Assembly (NCBI RefSeq): GCF_900638335.1
Contig: NZ_LR134508.1
Span: 868,001 to 932,000, forward strand
Direction of reading: 5' to 3'
Source of the DNA: Campylobacter lari
GTDB lineage: Bacteria; Campylobacterota; Campylobacteria; Campylobacterales; Campylobacteraceae
DNA length: 64,000 nucleotides
The position numbers were made by a program, and so were the translations under genes. Shown piece after piece: positions 9,535-18,577 of this stretch. The notes under the pieces are model-generated. The model saw only the letters and a program-made list of their open reading frames with translations, made no database searches and was not told the origin of the DNA. How positions within the stretch are numbered: position 1 is the first letter of the stretch; each line of letters starts with the position of its first letter.

Positions 9535-12500
9535 ATGCAAGGAAATTTTTTAAAGATTTTTGGCGTATTGCCATTTTTAGCAGTAGCTTTTATTAATGCT
9601 TTTGTGGATTTAGGACACAAAATCATTATACAAAACACTATCTATAAATTTTATGAAGATAGTACTCAACTTTTTTTAACTGCTATTGTTAATGCCTTAA
9701 TGCTTTTACCTTTTATCCTTATGCTTTCACCATCTGGATTTTTAGCAGATAAATTTCCTAAAAATAAAATCATGAAAATATCTGCATTATTTTCGGTAAT
9801 ATTAACTTGTATTATTTGTTTGTGTTATTATCTTGGAGCATTTTGGCTTGCTTTTGTAATGACTTTTATCATGGGAGTGCAATCTGCTTTATACTCTCCT
9901 GCAAAATATGGTTTTATAAAAGAATTAGTAGGAAAAGAGCTTTTAGCTATGGGAAATGGAGCCGTAAATGCGGTAAGCATTGTGGCTATTTTAGCGGGTA
10001 TGGCGGTATTTTCTCTAAGCTTTGAAATGCTTTTTGAGCCAAATTTTAACACCCCTTCAGACATTTTAACACAAATTGCGCCTTTAGGTTTTGTATTAAT
10101 AGCTTTTGCTTTATTGGAACTTTTTTTAGCTTATAAACTTCCTAGCTTAAAAGAAGAAGATAAAAGTTTAAGTTTTGATAAAAAACAATATTTCCAAGGA
10201 AAGCTTTTAGCCTCTAATTTAAAAACAATATTTTCTCATAAAATCATTTGGCTTTGTATTGTAGGAATTTCACTTTTTTGGGCCATATCACAACTTTATC
10301 TAGTGAGTTTTCCTGTATATGCAAAAAACGATCTTTTCATAGAAAATACATTTTATGTACAATGCTCTTTAGCTTTTTCTGGTATAGGAGTGATTATAGG
10401 ATCGCTTATTAGTGGTAAGTTTTCTAAAAATTACATCGAATTAGGCCTCATACCACTAGGTGCTTTAGGGATTTTTCTAATGAGCGTTTTAATGCCATTT
10501 TTAGAAAATTTACTAAGTTATAGCGTGGTGTTTTTTATTTTTGGTTTAAGTGGTGCATTTTTTATCATACCTTTAAATTCTCTCATACAATTTCATGCAA
10601 AAGAAAATGAACTAGGAAAAGTCTTAGCAGGAAATAATTTCATACAAAATATTTTTATGTTAGGCTTTTTAGCACTAGCTACTTTTGCTGCTTATGCTGA
10701 ATTTGAAGTGATAAATTTATTTTATTTTATCATCACTGTGGCATTTTTTGGAAGCGTTTATGTGCTAAGTAAACTGCCTTTTTCTTTAGTGCGTTTATTA
10801 ATGAGTATAGCGTTTTTTCAACGCTACCGTTTATTAGTAGAAGGTTTTGAGAATATTCCTGAAAAAGGTGGAGCGTTATTACTTGGTAATCATATATCTT
10901 TTATAGATTGGGCTATTGTACAAATGGCCATACCAAGAAAAATTTATTTTGTTATGGAAAAAAGCATTTATTCTAAGTGGTATATTAAAATTTTTCTTGA
11001 TAAATTTGGAGTTATTCCTGTTTCAAGTGCTTCTAGTAAATCAAGCTTAGAGCTTATTGCTATGCATATTAAAAACGGAAATTTAGTTTGCCTTTTCCCA
11101 GAAGGAGTACTTTCACGCCATGGGCAGCTTAATGAATTTAAAGGCGGATTTGAGTTAGTTTGCTCAAAATTAGAAGAACAAGATGGAGTGATTTTGCCTT
11201 TTTATATTAGAGGACTTTGGGGAAGTGCTTTTTCAAGAAGCGATGAAGAATTTTCAGCAAGAAACCGCAAAATAAGCAAAAGAAAAATCGCCATTGCTTT
11301 TGGAAAAAGCTTACCAATACACACTAAAAAAGAAGTGGTCAAAGCAAAGGTTTTTGAACTTTCATTTATTGCTTGGAAATCTCAATGTGAAAGTATGCAT
11401 ACTATAGCCAGAGCTTGGATAGATAGCGCTAAAAGAAATTTAAGTCAAATAGCTATTGTTGATCCTTTAATAGGTGGCATTACCTATAGAAAAATGCTTG
11501 CTTTAAGCTTGGTTTTTAGCTCTTTCATAAAAAATAAATCGCATGAATTAAATATACAACCTACCCAAGGAAGCTATACCCCAAAAGAAGAATGCGTGGG
11601 AATTTTACTCCCTGCTTCTATGGCTAGCTCTCTTTGTAATCTAGCTGTATTACTTGCCAATAAAATCGTGGTAAATTTAAATTTCACAGCAGGTGTAAAA
11701 GCGATTAATCAAGCCATTCAAAGTTCTCAAATTCAACAAATTTATACTTCTAGAAAATTTATGGAAAAATTAGAAAATAAAGGTATAAAACTAGAATTTG
11801 AAGAGCATGTTAGAATCATTTTTATGGAAGATGTTATCACAAGCTTTAAAAAACAAAAACTCAAAATCTTTTCTATGCTTGCTTTAGTAAGTATTTTACC
11901 TACTTGTTTAATAAAAGCATTATTTGCACCTAATAAACAAAATCTTGCCATAGCTGCTATATTATTTAGTAGTGGTAGCGAGGGAACGCCTAAAGGAGTA
12001 ATGCTAAATAATCGCAATATTTTAAGCAATATAGCTCAAATTTCAGATGTATTATGTGCAAAAAATGAAGATGTTGTTTTATCTTCTTTACCACCTTTCC
12101 ATGCTTTTGGATTAACCGTAACTACTTTTATGCCTTTATTAGAAGGGATTAAAAGCATAACACATGCTGATCCAACAGATGCGCTAGGTGTAGCAAAAGC
12201 TATAGTAAAAAATAATGTTAGCATTATGTGTGCTACTTCAACTTTTCTAGGTATTTATGCAAGAAATAAAAAACTTGATGCAATCATGTTTGAAAGCTTA
12301 AGAATTATCGTCTCAGGTGCTGAAAAACTCAAAAGCGAAGTAAGAAGCGCCTTTGAAATAAAATTTAAAAAACCTATTTTTGAAGGCTATGGGGCCACTG
12401 AAACCACTCCGGTTGCAAGTGTGAATTTACCAAATAAATTTGATCCTGATTATTGGATTTTACATCGTGCAAATAAAGAAGGTAGTGTAGGTATGCCTTT

Positions 12501-13047
12501 ACCAGGAAGTGCTATACGCATAGTAGATCCATCTACTTATGAAAGTTTAAATCATGGAGAAGATGGATTAATACTCATTGGTGGCCATCAGGTTATGGTA
12601 GGTTATTTAAACAATAAAGAAAAAACCGATGAAGTTATCAAAGAAATCGATGGCATACGCTGGTACAATACTGGTGATAAAGGTCATGTAGATGAGGATG
12701 GCTTTTTATATATAGTAGATCGTTATTCTCGTTTTGCAAAAATTGGCGGAGAAATGATATCTTTAGGGGCTTTAGAAGAGGAAATTGCTAAATTTATTAA
12801 CACTGATGTAGTGAAATTTTGCGCAGTGGCACTAGATGATGATAAAAAAGGCGAAATGGTGTGCTTGTTAATAGAATGCCAAGATCAAGACTTTGAAGGA
12901 ATTTGCGAAGCAATTAAAAACTCTACCATGCCTGCTATTTTTAAACCAAGTAAATATTTTAAAGTCGAACAAATTCCACTTTTAGGTTCTGGTAAAGTGG
13001 ATTTAAAAGGCGCTAAAGATTTAGCTAAAATCTTACAAGAAAATTAA
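9535..13047 (+). CDS. aas: Fused lysophospholipid transporter/acyltransferase/acyl-ACP synthetase (Aas)
   Basis: 1170 residues joining three activities. Residues 1 to about 415 are a twelve-helix MFS transporter like LplT. Residues about 425-625 are a PlsC-type acyltransferase with NHISFID (His453, Asp458) and FPEG (521-524). Residues about 650-1170 are an AMP-forming acyl-activating enzyme with FSSGSEGTPKG near 815, YGATETTP near 955 and YNTGD near 1045. In E. coli LplT and Aas are separate and together re-acylate lyso-phosphatidylethanolamine taken back from the outer leaflet; here all steps sit in one chain. A terminator follows directly, so the gene ends its unit. Confidence 0.93.
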   Translation: MQGNFLKIFGVLPFLAVAFINAFVDLGHKIIIQNTIYKFYEDSTQLFLTAIVNALMLLPFILMLSPSGFLADKFPKNKIMKISALFSVILTCIICLCYYLGAFWLAFVMTFIMGVQSALYSPAKYGFIKELVGKELLAMGNGAVNAVSIVAILAGMAVFSLSFEMLFEPNFNTPSDILTQIAPLGFVLIAFALLELFLAYKLPSLKEEDKSLSFDKKQYFQGKLLASNLKTIFSHKIIWLCIVGISLFWAISQLYLVSFPVYAKNDLFIENTFYVQCSLAFSGIGVIIGSLISGKFSKNYIELGLIPLGALGIFLMSVLMPFLENLLSYSVVFFIFGLSGAFFIIPLNSLIQFHAKENELGKVLAGNNFIQNIFMLGFLALATFAAYAEFEVINLFYFIITVAFFGSVYVLSKLPFSLVRLLMSIAFFQRYRLLVEGFENIPEKGGALLLGNHISFIDWAIVQMAIPRKIYFVMEKSIYSKWYIKIFLDKFGVIPVSSASSKSSLELIAMHIKNGNLVCLFPEGVLSRHGQLNEFKGGFELVCSKLEEQDGVILPFYIRGLWGSAFSRSDEEFSARNRKISKRKIAIAFGKSLPIHTKKEVVKAKVFELSFIAWKSQCESMHTIARAWIDSAKRNLSQIAIVDPLIGGITYRKMLALSLVFSSFIKNKSHELNIQPTQGSYTPKEECVGILLPASMASSLCNLAVLLANKIVVNLNFTAGVKAINQAIQSSQIQQIYTSRKFMEKLENKGIKLEFEEHVRIIFMEDVITSFKKQKLKIFSMLALVSILPTCLIKALFAPNKQNLAIAAILFSSGSEGTPKGVMLNNRNILSNIAQISDVLCAKNEDVVLSSLPPFHAFGLTVTTFMPLLEGIKSITHADPTDALGVAKAIVKNNVSIMCATSTFLGIYARNKKLDAIMFESLRIIVSGAEKLKSEVRSAFEIKFKKPIFEGYGATETTPVASVNLPNKFDPDYWILHRANKEGSVGMPLPGSAIRIVDPSTYESLNHGEDGLILIGGHQVMVGYLNNKEKTDEVIKEIDGIRWYNTGDKGHVDEDGFLYIVDRYSRFAKIGGEMISLGALEEEIAKFINTDVVKFCAVALDDDKKGEMVCLLIECQDQDFEGICEAIKNSTMPAIFKPSKYFKVEQIPLLGSGKVDLKGAKDLAKILQEN

Positions 13048-13078
13048 TTCCCAAAGTAATTTTACTTTGGGAAATTTT
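13048..13078. terminator. Terminator between convergent aas and CocE hydrolase
   Basis: A 12-bp perfect stem (13048-13059 and 13062-13073) with a 2-nt loop, followed by ATTTT on the plus strand; on the minus strand a run of four T also follows. It lies between the aas stop (13047) and the hydrolase stop (13077) and can serve both. Confidence 0.75.
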
Positions 13079-15086
13079 ACAAACTATTTCTTTTAGTTTT
13101 ATAATCATATTTTTTATCAAAAACAAGCTTATCATTTTCTTTAACTGCTATTTTTCCCTTAATATAAAAATACTCCAAATCACTAGTTTGTGTTAAGATT
13201 ATATCTGCCTCCATCATACAACCCTCACGTCCTATTTGCATTGTTTGAATAATAGTATATTCTGCACTTAATGGGTTTTCATTTTGAAGTTTTAACTCTC
13301 TTTTTAAATTGTGCTTTACTAAAACATCAACCTCATCAAATCTATAAACACCTTCTCCAAAAACTCCACCAACACCATCTGTAATACAAGTCCAAGTATC
13401 GTTTAAAATATCATAAGAAATGCTTCTATCTACCCTACCTTCTTCTAAAAGTGTTATTGGGGTTAAAGGAGCACTTTGTGCTTGCATATTTATTTTATCG
13501 CTATCTTGACCACTAAAACATGGTAAATTAAATTCACACTCATTTAAATCTAAAGTTAAGGTTGAAATTTTTGGCATAGGCCAAAACATAGGCCAAAAAG
13601 AATTTGCTAATGATAATCTTATCTTAGAACCCTTAGCAAATCTATATCCACAAGCATCAAGTTTGATTTGCTTTTGAATAAATTCATCTTTTTTTAAAGG
13701 TATAAATTGCTCTTTATCATCACTTAATGCAAGATTGATCACTCCATAACTTACTCTTTTTACAAAACCATCAGCTCTAACTTCACTAAGTTGAGCAAAA
13801 AGCATAGCTTTTTCTTGATCGCTTGCAATTTTTATATTTAAAATTGGAAAACCCAAAATATCTAAATCTTGTTCTAAAAAATCACTTTCAAAAACAACTG
13901 CCATCCCATCATCTAACCTTTGGTCACTAGGGCTTTCTCCTAAAACACCAGCCCCCATCCACTCTCCAGATAAAAGCCCATGATTTAATGGAGTGTTGAT
14001 TTTGATAAATTCACTTGATTTTTTGCATGTTAGTTTATACGGATTTAAATAGTATTTTTTATAGCTAATATCATTTTTAAAATCATTTAAAACAACAAAA
14101 CGACCTTCTACTTTCTCTGTTTTTGAATTTGGCTTAGAACTATTTTCAATATATGCTTGTATCATAGGAGCTTCAAGCACATTATTTTCTTCATTTTTAA
14201 GCCATTTATCCCACCATTTAAGTGCTTCTTGTAAAAAGCCCATTGCAGGTAAAGGCAAGCCATCATGAGGATAAACATGAGCCCAAGGACCAACGATAGC
14301 TTTTTTTGGAACTTTTAAACCATTCATCAGAGTAAAAACAGGATTAGTATAAGAATCAGCCCACCCATCTAATGCAAAAACAGGAACTTGTATATCATCA
14401 TAATTTTCTCCAACAGATCCGTGCTTCCAATAGTCATCTTTTAAAGTATGCTCAAGCCACAATGTGGGCCATAAAGGCATATTCTCAAGCCTATTGAGCC
14501 ATTTATTTCTACCATTTGGATCAATTTTTGGATCAACAAAGCGTGATTGATATGCAAGCATGATATTACCCCACCAAAAATTATCATTAAGCAAACATCC
14601 ACCTTTATAATGAATATCTTCATTAAATCTATCGTCAGTAAAACCTACTACTATAATGGCTTTTAAATTTTTAGGTTTTCTTGCTGCAACTTGTAAAGAA
14701 TTAAATCCACCCCAAGATTTACCCATCATACCAATATTCCCATCACACCATTCTTGCTTTGCTATCCATTCAATAACTTCTAAAGCATCATCTTGTTCTT
14801 GCTTTAAATATTCATCTTCTAATAAACCATCAGATTCCCCACTTCCTCTAATATCAACTCTAACAACCGCATAGCCATTACCGCTAAAATATCCATGCAT
14901 AGGCTCATCTCTACCTCTTGTTCCATCATTTTTTCTATAAGGAATGTATTCTAATATAGCAGGAACTTTTTCTTTTACCTGAGGAAGCCAAATTCGTGAT
15001 GAAAGCTTGGTGCCATCTTTTAAAACTATCCATTCATTTTCTATCACTTTAACCTTGTTTTTAAAATCAAGAATAATTTCTTTCAT
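13077..15086 (-). CDS. CocE/NonD-family serine hydrolase (X-Pro dipeptidyl-peptidase-like)
   Basis: 669 residues. An alpha/beta-hydrolase core has nucleophile Ser124 in GKSWGG, Asp244 in DGWADSY and His270 in GPWAHVYPHDG, which matches the S15/CocE catalytic triad; the jelly-roll C-terminal domain of this family follows at about 330-530. About 130 further residues at the end exceed the usual CocE length (about 550-600). Members cleave esters or X-Pro peptides. No signal peptide, so cytosolic. Its start overlaps the end of the MFS gene by four bases, suggesting the transporter brings in the substrate. Substrate unknown. Confidence 0.88.
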   Translation of the reverse strand: MKEIILDFKNKVKVIENEWIVLKDGTKLSSRIWLPQVKEKVPAILEYIPYRKNDGTRGRDEPMHGYFSGNGYAVVRVDIRGSGESDGLLEDEYLKQEQDDALEVIEWIAKQEWCDGNIGMMGKSWGGFNSLQVAARKPKNLKAIIVVGFTDDRFNEDIHYKGGCLLNDNFWWGNIMLAYQSRFVDPKIDPNGRNKWLNRLENMPLWPTLWLEHTLKDDYWKHGSVGENYDDIQVPVFALDGWADSYTNPVFTLMNGLKVPKKAIVGPWAHVYPHDGLPLPAMGFLQEALKWWDKWLKNEENNVLEAPMIQAYIENSSKPNSKTEKVEGRFVVLNDFKNDISYKKYYLNPYKLTCKKSSEFIKINTPLNHGLLSGEWMGAGVLGESPSDQRLDDGMAVVFESDFLEQDLDILGFPILNIKIASDQEKAMLFAQLSEVRADGFVKRVSYGVINLALSDDKEQFIPLKKDEFIQKQIKLDACGYRFAKGSKIRLSLANSFWPMFWPMPKISTLTLDLNECEFNLPCFSGQDSDKINMQAQSAPLTPITLLEEGRVDRSISYDILNDTWTCITDGVGGVFGEGVYRFDEVDVLVKHNLKRELKLQNENPLSAEYTIIQTMQIGREGCMMEADIILTQTSDLEYFYIKGKIAVKENDKLVFDKKYDYKTKRNSL

Positions 15087-16333
15087 TTCATCTCCTTTTT
15101 ATTGTATTTTTTAATCCAAATCAAACAAAACATTACACCCAAAATAGCCATAGCTATCATAATAGTAAAATATATATGAAAACCTTTTACACCTGGATAT
15201 CTATCTAATAAATCCCCAGCAAGCAAAGGTGCAAAAACCTCAGGCAAATATCCAAAAGTAGATACAATACCTATGGCCATACCTGCTAAATGAATAGGAA
15301 TTTTTCCCTCACTAAGTAAAGAATAATAAATTCCAAAATTAGAATACATAGCTACATAAATTACCACACAAGCAGAAGTTAAAACACTCATTTGTAAAAA
15401 TCCATTTAATTTTGAACTAAGCATTAAAAAAACAACACCAATTCCCATCAAAATAAAGCCTATCATCATTATTTTAGCCTTTCCATATCCATCTGCTATA
15501 AACCCACCTACCACAGAAGAAACAGGACGAATGTATTGAGCTAATACTGTTAAAATAGCTGCAAAAACAGCAGAAGCTCCTATCACATTACTTGCATAAG
15601 GAGTAAAATAATAAAAACTCATATTAAAAAAATAGGTACAAAAAGTAATAGCAACCACAAGCCAAAGAGCAGAATTTTTCAAAAGAAAAACTAAATCTTT
15701 AATTTTAATCTTCTCGCTTTGTTCATTAACCTCATCTTTTAAAAGAAAAAATAATAAAACAGCACTTGCAATAGGAGCTACAGAATAAAAAATAATAACC
15801 ATTTCTATACCTTGCGCAGCTAAAGCTTTTGTTTGAAAATATCCAAAAATACTTGTAGCTATAGCCAAATGTGCAGCACCAACAACACCCCTACCACCTT
15901 CAAAAATTCCATAAGCTTTTGCTTGTTCTTTAGAATTTGCCAAACTTCTTACTATTTTCATCAAAGAAGGCCAAAAAGTTAATAATGAAGTAATTCCCCA
16001 AATTCCATAAATAATCAAAAGTGCATTTAAAGAAGTAAAATATAAATGCAACAAACCACCAAGTCCTGTAGCAATTAAAGAAATAATCAATAATTTTTTT
16101 GGTGCAAAACGATCTGCTAAATAACCTCCTAAAGCATAAGAAAACAAACCAAGCAATCCATAAGCACTGCCCAAAAGCCCCATTTCAAAATTATTTAAAT
16201 GATAAAGACTCATATAATCATCATAATAATATTTTCTAAAATAAGGCAAACCATAAATAATAGATCCACAAAAAGATAACAGTAAAAGTGTAAAAAAGTT
16301 ATTTTTTAAACTTTGCTTTTCATTTTGATACAT
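15083..16333 (-). CDS. MFS transporter paired with CocE hydrolase
   Basis: 416 residues with about twelve hydrophobic segments, a GGYLADRF loop between helices 2 and 3 and a GGFIADGYG equivalent in the second half, as in major facilitator proteins. The ATG at 16331-16333 is chosen over a TTG just upstream because it follows AAGGAGG by seven bases, one of the best ribosome sites in the window. It is the first gene of a two-gene unit with the hydrolase. The direction and substrate are not shown by the sequence; uptake of an ester, amide or peptide hydrolysed by the partner is the simplest reading. Confidence 0.87.
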   Translation of the reverse strand: MYQNEKQSLKNNFFTLLLLSFCGSIIYGLPYFRKYYYDDYMSLYHLNNFEMGLLGSAYGLLGLFSYALGGYLADRFAPKKLLIISLIATGLGGLLHLYFTSLNALLIIYGIWGITSLLTFWPSLMKIVRSLANSKEQAKAYGIFEGGRGVVGAAHLAIATSIFGYFQTKALAAQGIEMVIIFYSVAPIASAVLLFFLLKDEVNEQSEKIKIKDLVFLLKNSALWLVVAITFCTYFFNMSFYYFTPYASNVIGASAVFAAILTVLAQYIRPVSSVVGGFIADGYGKAKIMMIGFILMGIGVVFLMLSSKLNGFLQMSVLTSACVVIYVAMYSNFGIYYSLLSEGKIPIHLAGMAIGIVSTFGYLPEVFAPLLAGDLLDRYPGVKGFHIYFTIMIAMAILGVMFCLIWIKKYNKKEMK

Positions 16334-16482
16334 CAACCAACCTCCTTTTTTATACTATATATGATTTTTTTATTTTTTTATTCAAAAATAAATATTTTTA
16401 GATAAAAATTAAAAATTGATATATTTTTTTACACATTTAAGATATTTTTTAAAAAAAATTATTAATTAAATAAAATATAATT

Positions 16483-16540
16483 ATGATAAAAAATCTATGA
16501 AATATAAAAAATATCCATAATTTTTATATTTCATTATCAT
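16483..16540. promoter_or_regulatory. Long AT-rich dyad upstream of fqrB
   Basis: A 14-bp inverted repeat (16497-16510 and 16521-16534, loop of 10) is flanked by a further outer pair ATGATA (16483-16488) and TATCAT (16535-16540). It lies 46 bp before the fqrB start in the 252-bp divergent gap that otherwise shows only AT-rich, T-tract-rich DNA with TATAAT-like boxes. It could be an operator or a leader hairpin. Confidence 0.35.
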
Positions 16541-16585
16541 TTTTTTGATACATTTACACATTAAAAATATTAAAAAAGGGAAATA

Positions 16586-17530
16586 ATGAAAATTTTTGAT
16601 ATGGTAGTTATCGGCGCTGGCCCTGCAGGTATTGCAGCAGGAGTAGAAGCTAAAATAAAAAATAAAGAAGTAGTTGTTTTAGAAAAAGCTGATACGATTT
16701 GTCAAACCTTAGTAAAATTTTATAAAGAAGGTAAAAGAGTAGATAAAGCTTATAAAGGCTGCGATAGCACAAATCATGGTCATATAAATTTTGAAGATGG
16801 AACTAGAGAAAGCACGATAGAAACTTTCAAAAATGCTATTAAAGAGCATAATCTTGAAGTGAAGCTTTCTAGTGAAGTTGAAAGTGTTAAAAAAGATGGA
16901 GAAAATTTCATCGTTAGCACTGCAAACGAAAATTATATTTGCAAAAATGCAATTATTGCTATAGGTAGAATGGGCAAGCCAAACAAGCCTAGCTATACTT
17001 TACCTATAACTTTAACAAAAATCATTAATTTTAATGCAAATTCAACAAGCCAAGGTGAAAAAATCTTAATTGTAGGTGGTGGAAATTCAGCAGCAGAATA
17101 CGCTATAGATTTAGCTAAAAATAATGATGTAACACTTTGCTATAGAAGAGAAACTTTCTCAAGATTAAACGATATCAATCTAGAAGATATTCAAAAAGCT
17201 TTTGAGCAAGGCAGTGTAAAAGCAAAACTTGGTATAGATATAACTAGCATTGAAGATGAAAATGGCAAAGCTAAAGTAAATTTCACTAACAATACAAATG
17301 AAATTTATGATCGTATTATTTATGCTATTGGCGGTTCAACTCCACTTGATTTCTTACAAAAATGCTCTATAGAAGTTGATGAAAAAGGTGTGCCAAGCTT
17401 TGATGAAAACAAAGAAAGTAATGTAAAAGGATTATTCGTAGCAGGTGATATAGCGAGTAAAAACGGAGCTTCTATTATAGTAGGTTTAAATGATTCGTTT
17501 AAAATCTGCGATCATCTTTATAAATGCTAA
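16586..17530 (+). CDS. fqrB: Flavodoxin:quinone reductase FqrB (thioredoxin-reductase fold)
   Basis: 314 residues with FAD-binding GAGPAG (9-14), NADPH-binding GGGNSAAEYA (about 160-169) and the C-terminal FVAGDIA FAD motif, the layout of thioredoxin reductase. The redox-active CxxC between the two halves is absent, so it cannot be a classical thioredoxin reductase. In Helicobacter pylori and C. jejuni the protein of this type is FqrB, which transfers electrons between flavodoxin reduced by pyruvate:flavodoxin oxidoreductase and NADP. I assign it on that basis. Its last seven bases overlap the methyltransferase start. Confidence 0.85.
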   Translation: MKIFDMVVIGAGPAGIAAGVEAKIKNKEVVVLEKADTICQTLVKFYKEGKRVDKAYKGCDSTNHGHINFEDGTRESTIETFKNAIKEHNLEVKLSSEVESVKKDGENFIVSTANENYICKNAIIAIGRMGKPNKPSYTLPITLTKIINFNANSTSQGEKILIVGGGNSAAEYAIDLAKNNDVTLCYRRETFSRLNDINLEDIQKAFEQGSVKAKLGIDITSIEDENGKAKVNFTNNTNEIYDRIIYAIGGSTPLDFLQKCSIEVDEKGVPSFDENKESNVKGLFVAGDIASKNGASIIVGLNDSFKICDHLYKC

Positions 17531-18216
17531 AACTCTTTCAATATTCAAAAGGCTATCGTTATAATAACGATAGCCTTTTGCTTTTTGACTTTTTATCTAA
17601 AAATAATTTAAAAGGAAATATCCTTGATATAGGATGTGGTTGTGGAATTTTAGGACTTTTAACAAAGCAAAAATTTCCAAATTCAAATGTTTATCTACTA
17701 GATATCCAAGAGCAAAATATCAAACTAAGTTATAAAAATGCTAAAGAAAATAAACTTGAAATTCAAGGCATTTGTGAAGACTTTTTAAACTATAGAAGTG
17801 ATATAAAATTTGATTTTTTAATCTCTAATCCTCCATTTTATAAAAAAAATACACAAAAAAGTCAAGATTTGCATTTATGTATATCAAGATATCAAGAATT
17901 TATGCCACTTGAGAAGATGTTTGCTAAAATAAATACTTTAATCAAGCCAAATGGTAGTTTTTTTATGTGTTATGAGGCAAGTTTTTTAGATGAAATTTGC
18001 GCTTATTTAAAACAATTTAAACTAAAACTAGTTTCACTCCAATGTGTTCATACTAATACACAAGCTAACGCAAGACTTGTTTTAATGCATATTAAAAAAA
18101 ATAGCAAAAGTCCTTGCGCTATAATGCCTACGCTTTTTATGTATGAAAATGATGTTTTAAATCCAAAAATTAGCGAAATTTATGAAAATACAGGAACTAT
18201 AAGCTATGATGTGTGA
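17524..18216 (+). CDS. Class I SAM methyltransferase, TrmN6/YfiC-like
   Basis: 230 residues. SAM-binding motif I is ILDIGCGCGILGL (about 38-50) and the catalytic SNPPFY motif (about 105) marks an N6-adenine or related amino-methyltransferase. The N-terminal GYRYNNDSLLL block resembles the start of TrmN6-type tRNA A37 methyltransferases, which argues that the annotated start is right even though it overlaps fqrB by seven bases. A perfect hairpin is embedded in codons 8-19 (see separate entry). Likely substrate is tRNA, not proven. Confidence 0.85.
   Translation: MLKLFQYSKGYRYNNDSLLLFDFLSKNNLKGNILDIGCGCGILGLLTKQKFPNSNVYLLDIQEQNIKLSYKNAKENKLEIQGICEDFLNYRSDIKFDFLISNPPFYKKNTQKSQDLHLCISRYQEFMPLEKMFAKINTLIKPNGSFFMCYEASFLDEICAYLKQFKLKLVSLQCVHTNTQANARLVLMHIKKNSKSPCAIMPTLFMYENDVLNPKISEIYENTGTISYDV
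17546..17590 (+). terminator. Terminator-like hairpin inside a coding sequence
   Basis: A perfect 16-bp stem (17546-17561 and 17565-17580) with a TAA loop, including GGCTATCG and CGATAGCC, followed by a T-rich stretch (17576-17595). It encodes residues 8-19 of the methyltransferase and lies just past the fqrB stop (17530). It has the form of an intrinsic terminator for fqrB or an attenuator for the following genes. Confidence 0.6.
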
Positions 18217-18577
18217 AAAAGGTTTTGATTATTCTTTTGATGAAAGTGCTTGTGAAAAATGCGGCGGGAAGTGTTGCACTGGAGAAAGCGGGTATATCTA
18301 TGCTAGCAAAGAAGAGCTAGAGGCTATTGCTAGTTTTTTAAATTTAAGCTTTGAAGCCTTTAAAGAACAATACCTCATCAAGGTTGGATTTAAATATAGC
18401 TTTAAAGAAGCAAAGTATGAAAATGGCTATCGTTGTATTTTTTTTGATACAATGTATAAAAAATGTTTAATTTACAAACATAGACCAAAGCAATGTAGAA
18501 CTTTTCCATTTTGGGAGTATTTTAAAACACACAAAGAGGAGTTAAAAAAAGAATGTATAGGGGTTTGCTTTCACTAA
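18206..18577 (+). CDS. YkgJ-family cysteine-cluster protein
   Basis: 123 residues with the family pattern: CxxCxGxCC at the N-terminus (CEKCGGKCC, about 14-22), and later CIFF...CLIYKHRPKQCRTFPFWE, ending in two more cysteines. The cysteines are thought to bind zinc or an iron-sulphur cluster; no precise role is established. The start ATGATG overlaps the end of the methyltransferase by eleven bases and its own end overlaps the TPR gene by 25 bases, so it is embedded in the operon. Confidence 0.88.
   Translation: MMCEKGFDYSFDESACEKCGGKCCTGESGYIYASKEELEAIASFLNLSFEAFKEQYLIKVGFKYSFKEAKYENGYRCIFFDTMYKKCLIYKHRPKQCRTFPFWEYFKTHKEELKKECIGVCFH

Noticed and set aside
16586-17530. Thioredoxin reductase as the product
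   Set aside because: The redox-active CxxC is absent although FAD and NADPH motifs are intact; FqrB fits better.
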